Shown here: positions 52,819-61,623 of the stretch, in pieces | Position numbering within the stretch: position 1 is the first letter of the stretch | How the letters are laid out: every line of letters begins with the position of its first letter | Source of the DNA: Rapidithrix thailandica | GTDB lineage: Bacteria > Bacteroidota > Bacteroidia > Cytophagales > Flammeovirgaceae | Length of the DNA: 64,000 nucleotides | Assembly (NCBI RefSeq): GCF_039710355.1 | Contig: NZ_JBDKWZ010000009.1 | Location: 62,001-126,000 of the forward strand | Direction: 5' to 3' | Notes under the pieces: generated by a model | The model's database searches: none | What the model saw: only the letters and a program-made list of their open reading frames with translations | What the model was told of the DNA's origin: nothing | Translations under genes and position numbers: made by a program

Positions 52819-54132
52819 TTAACTACCTTTTCCCAAAGAAGGCAACCAGGTGACTAATTCGGGAAATAATACCAAGAGACCGATCATAATTAACTGGATG
52901 AGGATAAAGGGAATAATGCCCCGGTACAGGTGTTTGGTTTTGACTTCAGGCGGAGCAACTCCTTTGAGATAAAACAAGGAAAAACCAAAAGGAGGTGTCA
53001 GAAAGGAAGTTTGCAGGTTGAGCGATACCAATATGGCAACCCATAGTAAATTCATTTCATACACTGCGAAAATAGGAGTTACCACAGGCATAAAAATGAA
53101 AATGATTTCGATAAAATCGATAAAAAAACCGGCAATAAAAATTCCGATCATCACCAAGGCTAAAAAGGCATAAGGGCTTAATGCGGCACTTTCAATAAAG
53201 TCTACCAAAATCCTATCACCTTCTACACCCCGGAAGACCAAACCAAAGGCTGTTGCCCCTACTAGGATGATAAAGACCATACAGGTGAGAAAAGTAGTCT
53301 CTTTCATCACCTCTTTGAGTACAGTGATGGTCAATTTGCCTTCGGTGAGGGTGAGGATAGTGGCCATAAAGGCGCCTACTCCGGCTGCTTCGGTGGGAGA
53401 TGCAATTCCGGCAAAAATGGAACCCAATACTGCCAATACCAGTAACATGGGCAAGACAAACGTTTTGATAAGGGTAGGGAGGAAGTTTCCCTGTTTGAAT
53501 TCCCTGATCTCTTCTTCGGGTACCGGAGGAGCATATTCCGGTTTAAGCATTGCCACGACCAAAACGAATCCGATATAGGCAATGACCAAAAGAAGTCCCG
53601 GAACCACTGCCCCGATAAACAAATCTCCTACGGAAATATTCATTACACTGCCCAATAGTACTAATACCACACTGGGAGGAATGATTTGCCCCAAAGTTCC
53701 GGCTGAGGCGATGGTGCCGGTTGCCAATTCTGCTTTGTATTTTCGTTTTAGCATGGTGGGCAGGCTAAGCAAACCCATCGTGACTACCGTTGCGCCTACT
53801 ATACCTGTAGAAGCAGCCAACAAGGCCCCCACTACAATTACCGCGATGGCCAGTCCTCCTCGCAACCTTCCGAAAAGAATGGCCATGGTGTTTAGCAAGC
53901 GTTCGGCAATTCCCGACTTTTCCAACATCACTCCCATATACACAAACAAGGGCACGGCTATCAGGACGAAGTTGTTCATGGTGCCGTAAATACGCAAGGG
54001 CAATAAGTTGAAAAACTCCAGTCCGAAGACGAAATACCCGAAGACGATGGATACGCCTGCCAGAGTGAAAGCTACCGGATAGCCTAAGAGAAGTAAAGTA
54101 AAAAGGACAACAAAGAGTAGAAGAAGGGTCAT
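52819..54132 (-). CDS. TRAP transporter large permease (DctM type)
   Basis: 437 residues, about 12 membrane spans, the normal size for DctM. Visible: GYPVAFTLAGVSIVFGY, RIYGTMNNFVLIAVPLFVYMGVMLEKSGIAERLL, GALLAASTGIVGATVVTMGLLSLPTMLKRKY, ATGTIASAGTLGQIIPPSVVLVLLGSVMNISVGDLF (the characteristic GxLGxIIPPS) and SLNLQTSFLTPPFGFSLFYLKGVAP. It forms a Na+-driven uptake system for organic acids or sugar acids with a small permease and a binding protein. The small permease is directly upstream; the binding-protein gene is absent from the window. Substrate unknown. Confidence 0.93.
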   Translation of the reverse strand: MTLLLLFVVLFTLLLLGYPVAFTLAGVSIVFGYFVFGLEFFNLLPLRIYGTMNNFVLIAVPLFVYMGVMLEKSGIAERLLNTMAILFGRLRGGLAIAVIVVGALLAASTGIVGATVVTMGLLSLPTMLKRKYKAELATGTIASAGTLGQIIPPSVVLVLLGSVMNISVGDLFIGAVVPGLLLVIAYIGFVLVVAMLKPEYAPPVPEEEIREFKQGNFLPTLIKTFVLPMLLVLAVLGSIFAGIASPTEAAGVGAFMATILTLTEGKLTITVLKEVMKETTFLTCMVFIILVGATAFGLVFRGVEGDRILVDFIESAALSPYAFLALVMIGIFIAGFFIDFIEIIFIFMPVVTPIFAVYEMNLLWVAILVSLNLQTSFLTPPFGFSLFYLKGVAPPEVKTKHLYRGIIPFILIQLIMIGLLVLFPELVTWLPSLGKGS

Positions 54133-54191
54133 TGGCGTGTCGTAGGTTTTGTAGTGGATTTGGTTTAGTGGCTGTGAATAAACTATTGAAG

Positions 54192-54710
54192 TTATGTTTT
54201 CTTTTCTCCCAGAAGGGTCAGTATGGATTTGGCCATGGACGAAGTGCCTTGTAAGAGTAGGAAGAAAAAGCCAATAATGATCACACTTTTGATAGCATAG
54301 CGGAAAGGCAAACCTCCCGGGTCGGTAGATTTTTCATTCATATTATAAGAAACTTCCACATAGGGGATGCCTCCTTTGATCACAATCAAACAAAAGGGAA
54401 TCAGGAACAGCACCGTGCCCGTCAAATTGACCCAGGCTTTCTGTTTTTCAGAGAAATTCGCATAGAACACATCCACCCGTACATGGCGATCGTGTTTTAA
54501 GGTATAGCCTGCACCCATCAAAAAGATGATGGCAAATAGATGCCATTCGAGTTCGAAGGTGGCCGGATTGGAGTAATTGAACAAATAGCGGTTGATCACA
54601 TCGTATACAATTAATATCATCAAGAAGGTGGTCAGCCAGCCCGCCATTTTTCCTAACCATTCATTGATATGGTCAACCCCTTTACTATAGGAGTGTAAAA
54701 CAGTTTTCAT
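54192..54710 (-). CDS. TRAP transporter small permease (DctQ type)
   Basis: 172 residues with four membrane spans (MAGWLTTFLMILIVYDVINRYLF; FELEWHLFAIIFLMGAGYTLKHDRHVRVDVFYANFSEKQKAWVNL; FLIPFCLIVIKG; SVIIIGFFFLLLQG). The DRHVRVDVFY segment is a clear DctQ hallmark. It pairs with DctM, encoded 59 bp downstream. Start at 54710 (MKTVLHSYSKGVDHINEWLG) agrees with the family. Confidence 0.92.
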   Translation of the reverse strand: MKTVLHSYSKGVDHINEWLGKMAGWLTTFLMILIVYDVINRYLFNYSNPATFELEWHLFAIIFLMGAGYTLKHDRHVRVDVFYANFSEKQKAWVNLTGTVLFLIPFCLIVIKGGIPYVEVSYNMNEKSTDPGGLPFRYAIKSVIIIGFFFLLLQGTSSMAKSILTLLGEKKT

Positions 54711-55082
54711 TGAGACAAGTAACAGTTTGGACGTTTACAGTCAACGGGCCTAAAGATAAAAAACAAATTGACTTTGTCTTAGAAGTTGCTTGGGTTTTAT
54801 GCTTCAGAGGTATGCTGTGCTTTTTTACTTCCACTCTTCAACGATATTTCCGGAAAAATGAGACGTAATTTAACGTGAAAAGCCACTTTATTAATTTCTA
54901 AAAAAATCAAACTGATTCTATGCGGAAGGCTGTATAGAACAAAATAAAAAAGCCACTCCCTTTTTCAGGAATGGCTTTCATTGCATAGGTAAAGTTTGAT
55001 TCTGTTACAAGTTTATTGTGAAAGTTGACTTAAATGCTGTTTTTGTTGTGCGAGCTATTGTTTGTAATATTTCTTTTGAAGG
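54711..55082. other. 372-bp gap upstream of dctQ
   Basis: Contains the terminator of the upstream GAF gene (54945-54980). The stretch 54711-54940 presumably has the TRAP promoter; no operator or ORF stands out. Confidence 0.4.
54945..54980 (-). terminator. Terminator of the GAF-protein gene
   Basis: AAAGCCA-C-TCC (54949-54959) pairs with GGA-A-TGGCTTT (54968-54978), one mismatch, loop CTTTTTCA; on the minus strand a T-run follows. It is about 100 bp past the stop. Confidence 0.7.
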
Positions 55083-56480
55083 TTAACTTGTTAAATGGTT
55101 TTGTTCTTTGCGAGTAGCATTTAGCTTCTCTTCCAGGTCTTCAATGTGCTTGACATACTGTCTTTCTTTGCGGTACATTTCTTCTTGGGTCGCTTGCATT
55201 TCTTCCATGTTCTGTCGCATTTCCTCTTCCTGAGAGCGAAGCATCTCGGCTTGTTGCTGGGAGGTTTCCAATAGTTTCTTCGTCTGTGAGGTAATGCGGT
55301 AACTACTAATGACCGAAGCGATATTTTCCCCTACCTTTTCCAGAAAGGTAATCTCATGTTCCTGAAGGACTTTAAAGGAAGCGATTTCCAGAATGGCTTC
55401 GATCTTTTCGTTGAAAAAGAAAGGGATAATCACAATACAACGGGGATTGCTATGCCCCAGTCCGGAAGTAATATCGAGGTACTCTTCCGGTACATCGGTT
55501 AAAAATAGTTTATCTTTTTCCAGGTAGGATTGGCCAATCAAGCCTTCACCTACCTCTATCCGTTTTTTGATAAATTTTTTGCGGTTGTACGCATAACAAG
55601 CCACTAATTCCATATGTTCGTCATGGTCTTGCTTATTGACCAGGAAAAGCCCTCCCTGATTAGCACCCATAAAGCGGATGATATATGCTAATAATTTATC
55701 ATACAAGATGGAAATATCTTCATCTGAGCGAAGCAAGTTAATGCTTTGGGCCAGGCCTTTATTGATCCATTCACGTTGTTGGGAATCGATCCGGGCGTTC
55801 TCCAGTTCTTTGTAAGACTTTTCCATTTCCGATTTGGCTTCTTCCATGGCCCGAGTTCTTTCTTCCAACTCCTCCAAGTTTACTTTGAGCTTTTTCTCGG
55901 AATCTACCATCGATTTTTGCAATAAGGAAGTCATCACAATGGCTACCAAAACGCCAAAGGAAATTCCAAAGGTATCCAATTGCAGGGATTGGAGTTCTGT
56001 ATACAAAGATTCTGTTTCTTTGGAAGGAACAAAAAGCAGACTGATGTATCGAAAAGTGACAATTTGAAGAATATTGAATATGAGTGAACCCAGTTGTAAA
56101 GTGCGCTCCGAAAAATGAAAAATGATAAAAGGTAAAGGTAACGAGGACGTAGTCAATAAGATGAGTGATGACAAAGCCGGTTTCTCAGGAGGGGTGATCA
56201 TTGCCGCTACTATGACCACCAACGAAATAGGAACAGTACTGATAAAGACCCGGGAAAGATTGTATAGATTTAAGAAATTGAAAAATACAGGAAGAATACA
56301 AAGGGCCATGCATAGTAGGGCAGCGTACAGGACGGTATTCTCAGAATGATTGGTATAGGAGAAGAACGCGTACACCAGGGAATTGAACGTCAGTATAAGC
56401 GCAATTTGATTGGTTAACCGGATTTTAGGAGCGAGTTCTTCCGCCAAGTCTGCGGAGACACCTATATTGAAGAATTTCAT
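55083..56480 (-). CDS. Membrane-bound GAF-domain sensor without output domain
   Basis: 465 residues. About six membrane spans in residues 25-200 (QIALILTFNSLVYAFF, VLYAALLCMALCILPVFF, VFISTVPISLVVIVAAMI, LILLTTSSLPLPFIIFHF and others), a coiled coil (~205-255, KKLKVNLEELEERTRAMEEAKSEMEKSYKELENA), a GAF domain (~265-410, YIIRFMGANQGGLFLVNK, GEGLIGQSYLEKDKLFLTDVPEEY, CIVIIPFFFNEKIEAILEIAS) and a second long C-terminal coiled coil. No kinase, cyclase or HTH follows, so it must signal through protein contacts. Such receptors occur in Cytophagales. The stimulus is unknown. Confidence 0.83.
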   Translation of the reverse strand: MKFFNIGVSADLAEELAPKIRLTNQIALILTFNSLVYAFFSYTNHSENTVLYAALLCMALCILPVFFNFLNLYNLSRVFISTVPISLVVIVAAMITPPEKPALSSLILLTTSSLPLPFIIFHFSERTLQLGSLIFNILQIVTFRYISLLFVPSKETESLYTELQSLQLDTFGISFGVLVAIVMTSLLQKSMVDSEKKLKVNLEELEERTRAMEEAKSEMEKSYKELENARIDSQQREWINKGLAQSINLLRSDEDISILYDKLLAYIIRFMGANQGGLFLVNKQDHDEHMELVACYAYNRKKFIKKRIEVGEGLIGQSYLEKDKLFLTDVPEEYLDITSGLGHSNPRCIVIIPFFFNEKIEAILEIASFKVLQEHEITFLEKVGENIASVISSYRITSQTKKLLETSQQQAEMLRSQEEEMRQNMEEMQATQEEMYRKERQYVKHIEDLEEKLNATRKEQNHLTS

Positions 56481-56592
56481 ATGCTAGTGAGATTAAAAAA
56501 AGTCTTCTCTTAAAAAAAATTTAGGTAGCCTTCATCCATATGATTGAATTCATATTTGTAACTAGACTTTTTGAAGATTATTATTCATTTTT

Positions 56593-57708
56593 TTAAACAG
56601 TCTTGCGGTATTGCCAAATAGCCCAACCGTTAAAGACAATGGCAAATCCGGAAATAACCGTAAAATGAAAGCGGATTTCTTCAAAACCGGCTCCTTTTAA
56701 CATGATCATCCGGGTGACTTCAATAAAGTAACGTACCGGGTTAAGATAGGTAACGACCTGGGCCCATGGCGGCATATTTTCTACGGCCGTAAAGAGTCCG
56801 CTCAACAATATAAAGATCACCAGGAAAAACCAGGAGATGAACATGGCTTGTTGTTGGGTGTCCGTAGTGGTAGAAATAAGCAAACCAAAGCCGAGTACTA
56901 CCAGCAAATACACCGCTGCAAAACCAAACAGTGCCCATAAGCTGCCGATCATAGGTGTTTGATAGATTAATTTGGCCAATAGTAATCCCACAGCCAACAT
57001 TGCCAAGCCGATGATCCAAAAAGGCAGTAACTTGCCAATGATGAATTGGTACTTTTTAATAGGGGTGACATTGAGCTGCTCAATGGTACCGATTTCTTTT
57101 TCCCGCACGATATTCATACTGGACAAAAATGCCCCGATCATTGTCACCAACAAGACCAGAATTCCCGGTACCATAAAGGTCAGATAATCCATTTCTTCAT
57201 TGTACCAGTTGGCATATTGAACACTGAATTGCTTTACCGCACTGAGACTTCCGCTAGGATTTTCTTGTAAAAGTTCTTTCCTGAAATCCGCCAATACGGC
57301 TTGTGCATAGCCATTGGCCAGACCTCCTTTCATGCCGTCAATGGCATTGATTACCACCTGTACATCGCTGTTATGCTCTTGGGAGAGCTCTTTTTCAAAT
57401 CCCTTTGGAATGACCAATACCAAATCCGCTTGTTCGGTAAGTAACGCTTCTTCTCCGGCGGGAATATGAGAAGAGTTTCCGACTGTGCGAAAATACGGAG
57501 AGGCTTCAAATTTGCCGGAAACCCTGCGGGAAAAGGAACTGTGGTCTTGGTCGACCAGCCACAAGCGCAAATTTTGAATTTCAAAGGTGGCTGCATTTGC
57601 CAGTACTAACAACTGCACAAAAGGCATGACAAACAAAATAGGCAACATGCCTTTGTTTCTGAAGATTTGTTTAAATTCTTTTTCCAATAGAAAGAAGATC
57701 GTTCTCAT
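56593..57708 (-). CDS. ABC-2-type permease of a YbhGFSR-like exporter, subunit 2
   Basis: 371 residues: an N-terminal span (GMLPILFVMPFVQLLVLANAAT), a large periplasmic domain (~45-165) and five C-terminal spans, as in YbhR/YhhJ-type ABC-2 permeases. The REKEIGTIEQLNVTPIKKYQFIIGK coupling-helix motif is present. It is the last gene of the efflux operon and 40 bp after its paralogue (same length, 371 aa, recognisably similar). The two permeases most likely form a heterodimer. Confidence 0.92.
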   Translation of the reverse strand: MRTIFFLLEKEFKQIFRNKGMLPILFVMPFVQLLVLANAATFEIQNLRLWLVDQDHSSFSRRVSGKFEASPYFRTVGNSSHIPAGEEALLTEQADLVLVIPKGFEKELSQEHNSDVQVVINAIDGMKGGLANGYAQAVLADFRKELLQENPSGSLSAVKQFSVQYANWYNEEMDYLTFMVPGILVLLVTMIGAFLSSMNIVREKEIGTIEQLNVTPIKKYQFIIGKLLPFWIIGLAMLAVGLLLAKLIYQTPMIGSLWALFGFAAVYLLVVLGFGLLISTTTDTQQQAMFISWFFLVIFILLSGLFTAVENMPPWAQVVTYLNPVRYFIEVTRMIMLKGAGFEEIRFHFTVISGFAIVFNGWAIWQYRKTV

Positions 57709-57748
57709 AATCGGTTGAGCAATGATGTTCCGGTAAAGGTTAGTAAGT

Positions 57749-58864
57749 TTAGGCCAAACGGGTTTTGAAATTCTTAATGCTGAGGAGGATAAAAAAAGCC
57801 GTAAAGCCCAGTAAAATCAAGCTTTCTTTCCAAAGCAATTCCATGCCGGCTCCCTTGAGCATAATCCCTTTGACAATGATGATAAACCACTTGGCCGGGA
57901 TGATATTGGACAGAAGTTGCAAGAAAAAAGGCATGTTTTCAATGGGAAAGATAAACCCGGATAAAATGATCACGGGCAGCATTAAACCCATCAGCGAAAC
58001 CATTAAGGCGACTTGTTGTGATTGCGTTTTGGTAGAAATAAAAATGCCCAGGGAAAGGGCTGTGAGAATGAACAGCAAACTTTCACCTAGCAAAAGGACC
58101 AGGCTCCCTTTGATGGGAACCCCGAAAACAAATTTGCCTAAGAACAAAATCATCAATGCATTGATAAAAGAAAGGAAAATGTAAGGAATTACTTTGGCAA
58201 TGATGATCAGGCCGGGTTTCATGGGTGAAGCGAGCAAAACTTCCATCGTACCCAGTTCCTTTTCCCGGGTGATGGTAATGGACGTCATCATGGCGGATAC
58301 CAGCATCAGAATAATCGTAATCAAGCCGGGAACAAACATATACACCCCTTTCAGTTCCGGGTTGTAACGCATTTGTACTTCGGGCACCAACTGATAAGGC
58401 TGGGAGGTAGTTTGGTTCTTTTCCTGCTGGAAGGAACGAATAATCGAGGAAGTATAATTCATTAAAGAAGTACCCGTGTTGGGGTCGGAGGCATCGGCGA
58501 TTAACTGTATTACGGCACGGTGTTCTTTTTCTAGCTTGCGATCCAAGTCATGGGGAAACACAATGACCTGCTTGACCTCTCCGCGTTTGAAGACTTCCTC
58601 TATTTGCCGGGGGTGTTGAAGAGTTGCTTGCAAATGAAAATAACCGGAAGACATGATTTTTTGAGAGAGCTCTTCCGATACGGGGTCTTTGGCCATATCT
58701 AAGATGGCAATCCGGGCTTCTTGGATTTCATTGGTAATGGCAAAACCAAAAAGTAAAATTTGGACAATGGGCATTCCAAATAAAATGACCATCGTGCGTT
58801 TGTCCCGGAAGATATGGATAAATTCCTTTTTGATGAAGCCTTTCAGGCGTTTTAGGTTTGTCAT
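57749..58864 (-). CDS. ABC-2-type permease of a YbhGFSR-like exporter, subunit 1
   Basis: 371 residues with the same layout as the next gene: first span GMPIVQILLFGFAITNEIQ, periplasmic domain to ~170, then five spans. The coupling motif TREKELGTMEVLLASPMKPGLIIIAK is conserved. It belongs with the two ATPases upstream and the paralogous permease downstream; such pairs correspond to YbhS and YbhR of E. coli, exporters of drugs or ions across the inner membrane. A palindrome lies between it and the ATPase gene. Confidence 0.92.
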   Translation of the reverse strand: MTNLKRLKGFIKKEFIHIFRDKRTMVILFGMPIVQILLFGFAITNEIQEARIAILDMAKDPVSEELSQKIMSSGYFHLQATLQHPRQIEEVFKRGEVKQVIVFPHDLDRKLEKEHRAVIQLIADASDPNTGTSLMNYTSSIIRSFQQEKNQTTSQPYQLVPEVQMRYNPELKGVYMFVPGLITIILMLVSAMMTSITITREKELGTMEVLLASPMKPGLIIIAKVIPYIFLSFINALMILFLGKFVFGVPIKGSLVLLLGESLLFILTALSLGIFISTKTQSQQVALMVSLMGLMLPVIILSGFIFPIENMPFFLQLLSNIIPAKWFIIIVKGIMLKGAGMELLWKESLILLGFTAFFILLSIKNFKTRLA

Positions 58865-58903
58865 GGCAAATGAACATTGACTGTTTATAAGTTCTGGGAA
58901 TCA

Positions 58904-58936
58904 AAACCTTCCAGGTTTTAGAAACCTGGAAGGTTT
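58904..58936. repeat. Dispersed palindrome, copy 3
   Basis: AAACCTTCCAGGTTT (58904-58918), loop TAG, and the perfect complement AAACCTGGAAGGTTT (58922-58936). It overlaps the TAA stop (58935-58937) of the ABC ATPase gene, inside the operon. Confidence 0.9.
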
Positions 58937-59666
58937 ACCCCCTGGCTAATTTTAAAAATACCTCATCCATGGAGCCGGCATCAAATTGCTTTTTCAAGGA
59001 TTTGGGGCTGTCCAAGGCTTTTATTTTTCCATCGACCATCATGGAAATTCGATGGCAATATTCCGCTTCGTCCATATAGTGAGTGGTGACAAAGATGGTC
59101 GTGCCCTGGTAAGCCGTTTCCGTTATCAAATCCCAAAACTGTCTTCGGGTAACCGGGTCCACTCCCCCTGTAGGCTCATCCAAAAAGATGATTTCAGGCC
59201 GGTGAATCATAGCGATGGCGAAAGCCAGCTTTTGTTTCCAACCCAATGGTAGGGCTTTCAACAAGGTGTTTTTTTCGGAAGTCAAACCCATTTTTTCTAA
59301 CATATCGTCCGTTTGCTTCCGGATCATAGAGGTGGAAAGACCGTAAATTCCTCCGTAAAACCGGAAATTTTCCCGGATACTCAGATCATCGTACAAGGAA
59401 AATTTTTGACTCATATACCCGATATGCCGTTTGATTTTCTCCGTTTGTTTGTAAATATCAAACCCGGCCACGGTAGCCTTGCCGGCACTGGGACTCAACA
59501 AACCGGTGAGCATGCGCATTGCTGTCGTTTTCCCGGCTCCGTTTGCTCCTAAAAAACCAAAAATTTCTCCGGGACTCACTTCAAAACTGATCCGGTTGAC
59601 AGCAGTGAAGTTGCCAAAAACCTTGGTGAGTTGTTCTGCCTGTATGATGGGACGAGTGTTTGACAT
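58935..59666 (-). CDS. ABC transporter ATPase 2 of the efflux operon
   Basis: 243 residues with Walker A GANGAGKT (about 37-44), Q-loop MSQKFSLY, Walker B IIFLDEPTGGVDP and H-loop TTHYMDEAEYC. The signature motif is altered to LPLGWKQKLAFA instead of LSGGQ-type, as in the second half of YbhF-like proteins. Only 3 bp separate it from the other ATPase gene. In E. coli YbhF both ATPase domains are fused in one protein; here they are two genes. Expected to pair asymmetrically with the other ATPase. Confidence 0.94.
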   Translation of the reverse strand: MSNTRPIIQAEQLTKVFGNFTAVNRISFEVSPGEIFGFLGANGAGKTTAMRMLTGLLSPSAGKATVAGFDIYKQTEKIKRHIGYMSQKFSLYDDLSIRENFRFYGGIYGLSTSMIRKQTDDMLEKMGLTSEKNTLLKALPLGWKQKLAFAIAMIHRPEIIFLDEPTGGVDPVTRRQFWDLITETAYQGTTIFVTTHYMDEAEYCHRISMMVDGKIKALDSPKSLKKQFDAGSMDEVFLKLARG

Positions 59667-59669
59667 GGC

Positions 59670-60587
59670 TTAGTCACTTTGTTTCATTAATTCCATAAAG
59701 CAATCTTCTATGCTGGGCACAATGGGGTTTACCTGATGGTCAGTGTGCCCTTTAGCTCGAAGGTATTCATTCAGTTGAAGGGCAATGTCCTCTTCCCGTT
59801 CATCCGTGTAATGGATATCCTCTCCGAATGAAAAGACTGAGGATGCATAAGGGTAAGCCCTTAAATCTTGCAATAACTGATAGTTATCTTTGCCATTGAC
59901 AGCGTATAAGCGTGCCGGAAATTGACGGGTAATCCCTTCAGGGCTGTCGGTTTGTAGAATTTGTCCGGACTGAATCAAGGCTACCCGTTGGCAGAGCTTG
60001 GCTTCATCCATATAAGGAGTAGACACTAATAGCGTAATGCCTTCCTTTTGTAAGCCTTTGAGCATTTGCCAGAATTCTTTTCGTGATACGGGATCTACTC
60101 CTGTAGTGGGCTCGTCCAGTAGCATAACTTCCGGGCGGTGGATCAGCGCACAGCATAGAGCAAGCTTTTGCTTCATTCCTCCCGAAAGTTTGCCTGCCAG
60201 CCGTTTGTTGAAAGGCTCCAGTTGCACATAAATATCTTTGATCAAGCCATAGTTTTCCCGGATGGTAGTGCCGAACAACGTGGCGAAAAGCTCCAGGTTT
60301 TCCCGGACGGTAAGGTCTTGGTACAGGGAGAATTTGCCGGGCATATACCCCAATCGTTTTCGGATTTGTAAGTAATCCCGGACCACGTCTTTTTGCCCCA
60401 TACGGGCAGTACCGGAGTCGGGCAAGAGCAAAGTCGCCAGAATGCGGATCAGGCTGGTTTTCCCGGCTCCATCCGGCCCAATTAACCCAAAAAGTTCCCC
60501 CTCTTGCACCTCTAAGCGGACTTCCCTCAATGCCCTGGCTCCTTGATAAGATTTGCTTATTTGCTCTATCTGGATGTAAGTGTTCAT
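59670..60587 (-). CDS. ABC transporter ATPase 1 of the efflux operon
   Basis: 305 residues: Walker A GPDGAGKTSL (about 35-44), Q-loop MPGKFSLYQDL, a good signature LSGGMKQKLALCC, Walker B VMLLDEPTTGVDP and STPYMDEAKLC. The C-terminal ~90 residues form the accessory domain usual in YbhF N-terminal halves. Together with the next gene it reconstitutes the YbhF layout. It follows the HlyD gene by 53 bp. Confidence 0.94.
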   Translation of the reverse strand: MNTYIQIEQISKSYQGARALREVRLEVQEGELFGLIGPDGAGKTSLIRILATLLLPDSGTARMGQKDVVRDYLQIRKRLGYMPGKFSLYQDLTVRENLELFATLFGTTIRENYGLIKDIYVQLEPFNKRLAGKLSGGMKQKLALCCALIHRPEVMLLDEPTTGVDPVSRKEFWQMLKGLQKEGITLLVSTPYMDEAKLCQRVALIQSGQILQTDSPEGITRQFPARLYAVNGKDNYQLLQDLRAYPYASSVFSFGEDIHYTDEREEDIALQLNEYLRAKGHTDHQVNPIVPSIEDCFMELMKQSD

Positions 60588-60640
60588 GGTTCAAGATTGA
60601 ATGATAGCTGGATAGGCTGATTAGGATAAAGTACATTGTG

Positions 60641-61543
60641 TTACTGTCCGGTGCCTTGAAATCTTACTTCTCCCGGCATGCCGATTTTTATACTTCCTCG
60701 GTTGGTTACTTTCACCTTGATCGCGTATACCAGGTTGACGCGCTCTTCTTTGGTCTGAATAATTTTAGGGGTGAATTCTGCTTCATCGGCAATCCAGGCT
60801 ACGGTTCCTTCCATGCGCTCAAAGTCTTGTGCATTTTTGTCCACTAGCACCTCTACTTTTTGTCCGGTTTGTACTTCCGTTAACTGACTTCCGCTAATGT
60901 ATGCCCGTAAGGTCATTTCTTGTAAATCGGCCATTTTGAACAAAGGTCTTCCGGGCATTGCCACCTCTCCGTGCTCGGCATATTTGACCAAAACTTTTCC
61001 CTGAATGGGGGCCTTGACCAGGCACTTTTGAATTTGATCATTCAGAATGTCAATTTGCTTTTGAAGGGGTAAGATTTCGGCAAGCAATCCCCGGTTTTGC
61101 GTGGAAAGAGAGGCCTCCAAAGCTTTCTTTTGCTTTTCTACCACATCAATTTCCCCTTTGATATCGTCTAATTGTTTGGTGGCGGCGGCATCGTCTTTGA
61201 GCAGTGCTTCCAGGCGCTTTCTCTCCCGGGTAAGGTTTTTATTTCGTTCCAGATATACCTCCAGTTGCGTACCAATGGATTGTGTCTTTTGGCGCAAGGC
61301 TGTTATGGAAGCTTTTAACTTTTCTTTTTGCAAATACAATTGAGTCGTATCGATTAAACCCACGGTAGTGTTGGCGGTCAATGATTGCCCTTCTTCTACT
61401 TGTAAGTAGAGAATTTTACCCTGTCCTTCGGCGGATACGGTAATCTCGGTAGCTTCAAAATTTCCATAGGCATCGGATTTTTCCTGTTCGGGATTACATG
61501 CCAGTGCCAGCAATATGCCCAAGCAATACAAGCTGTTTTTCAT
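60641..61543 (-). CDS. HlyD/YbhG-family periplasmic adaptor lipoprotein
   Basis: 300 residues. Lipobox LALAC (C16). Then the biotinyl-lipoyl-like half (EITVSAEGQGKILYLQVEEGQSLTANTTVGLIDTTQL), a long coiled-coil hairpin (~70-150), the second lipoyl half (KAPIQGKVLVKYAEHGEVAMPGRPLFKMADLQEMTLRAYI) and a beta-barrel domain. This is the membrane-fusion component bridging the inner-membrane ABC exporter to the TolC-like channel encoded upstream. The nearest E. coli counterpart by operon layout is YbhG. Confidence 0.93.
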   Translation of the reverse strand: MKNSLYCLGILLALACNPEQEKSDAYGNFEATEITVSAEGQGKILYLQVEEGQSLTANTTVGLIDTTQLYLQKEKLKASITALRQKTQSIGTQLEVYLERNKNLTRERKRLEALLKDDAAATKQLDDIKGEIDVVEKQKKALEASLSTQNRGLLAEILPLQKQIDILNDQIQKCLVKAPIQGKVLVKYAEHGEVAMPGRPLFKMADLQEMTLRAYISGSQLTEVQTGQKVEVLVDKNAQDFERMEGTVAWIADEAEFTPKIIQTKEERVNLVYAIKVKVTNRGSIKIGMPGEVRFQGTGQ

Positions 61544-61623
61544 AGCAGTTTTAATTTGTTCTTTTCAGTAAGAGAAGTTGATAACTCTTTGGTTTTTGAC
61601 CGGTATGAATTTTTGGTTCATGC

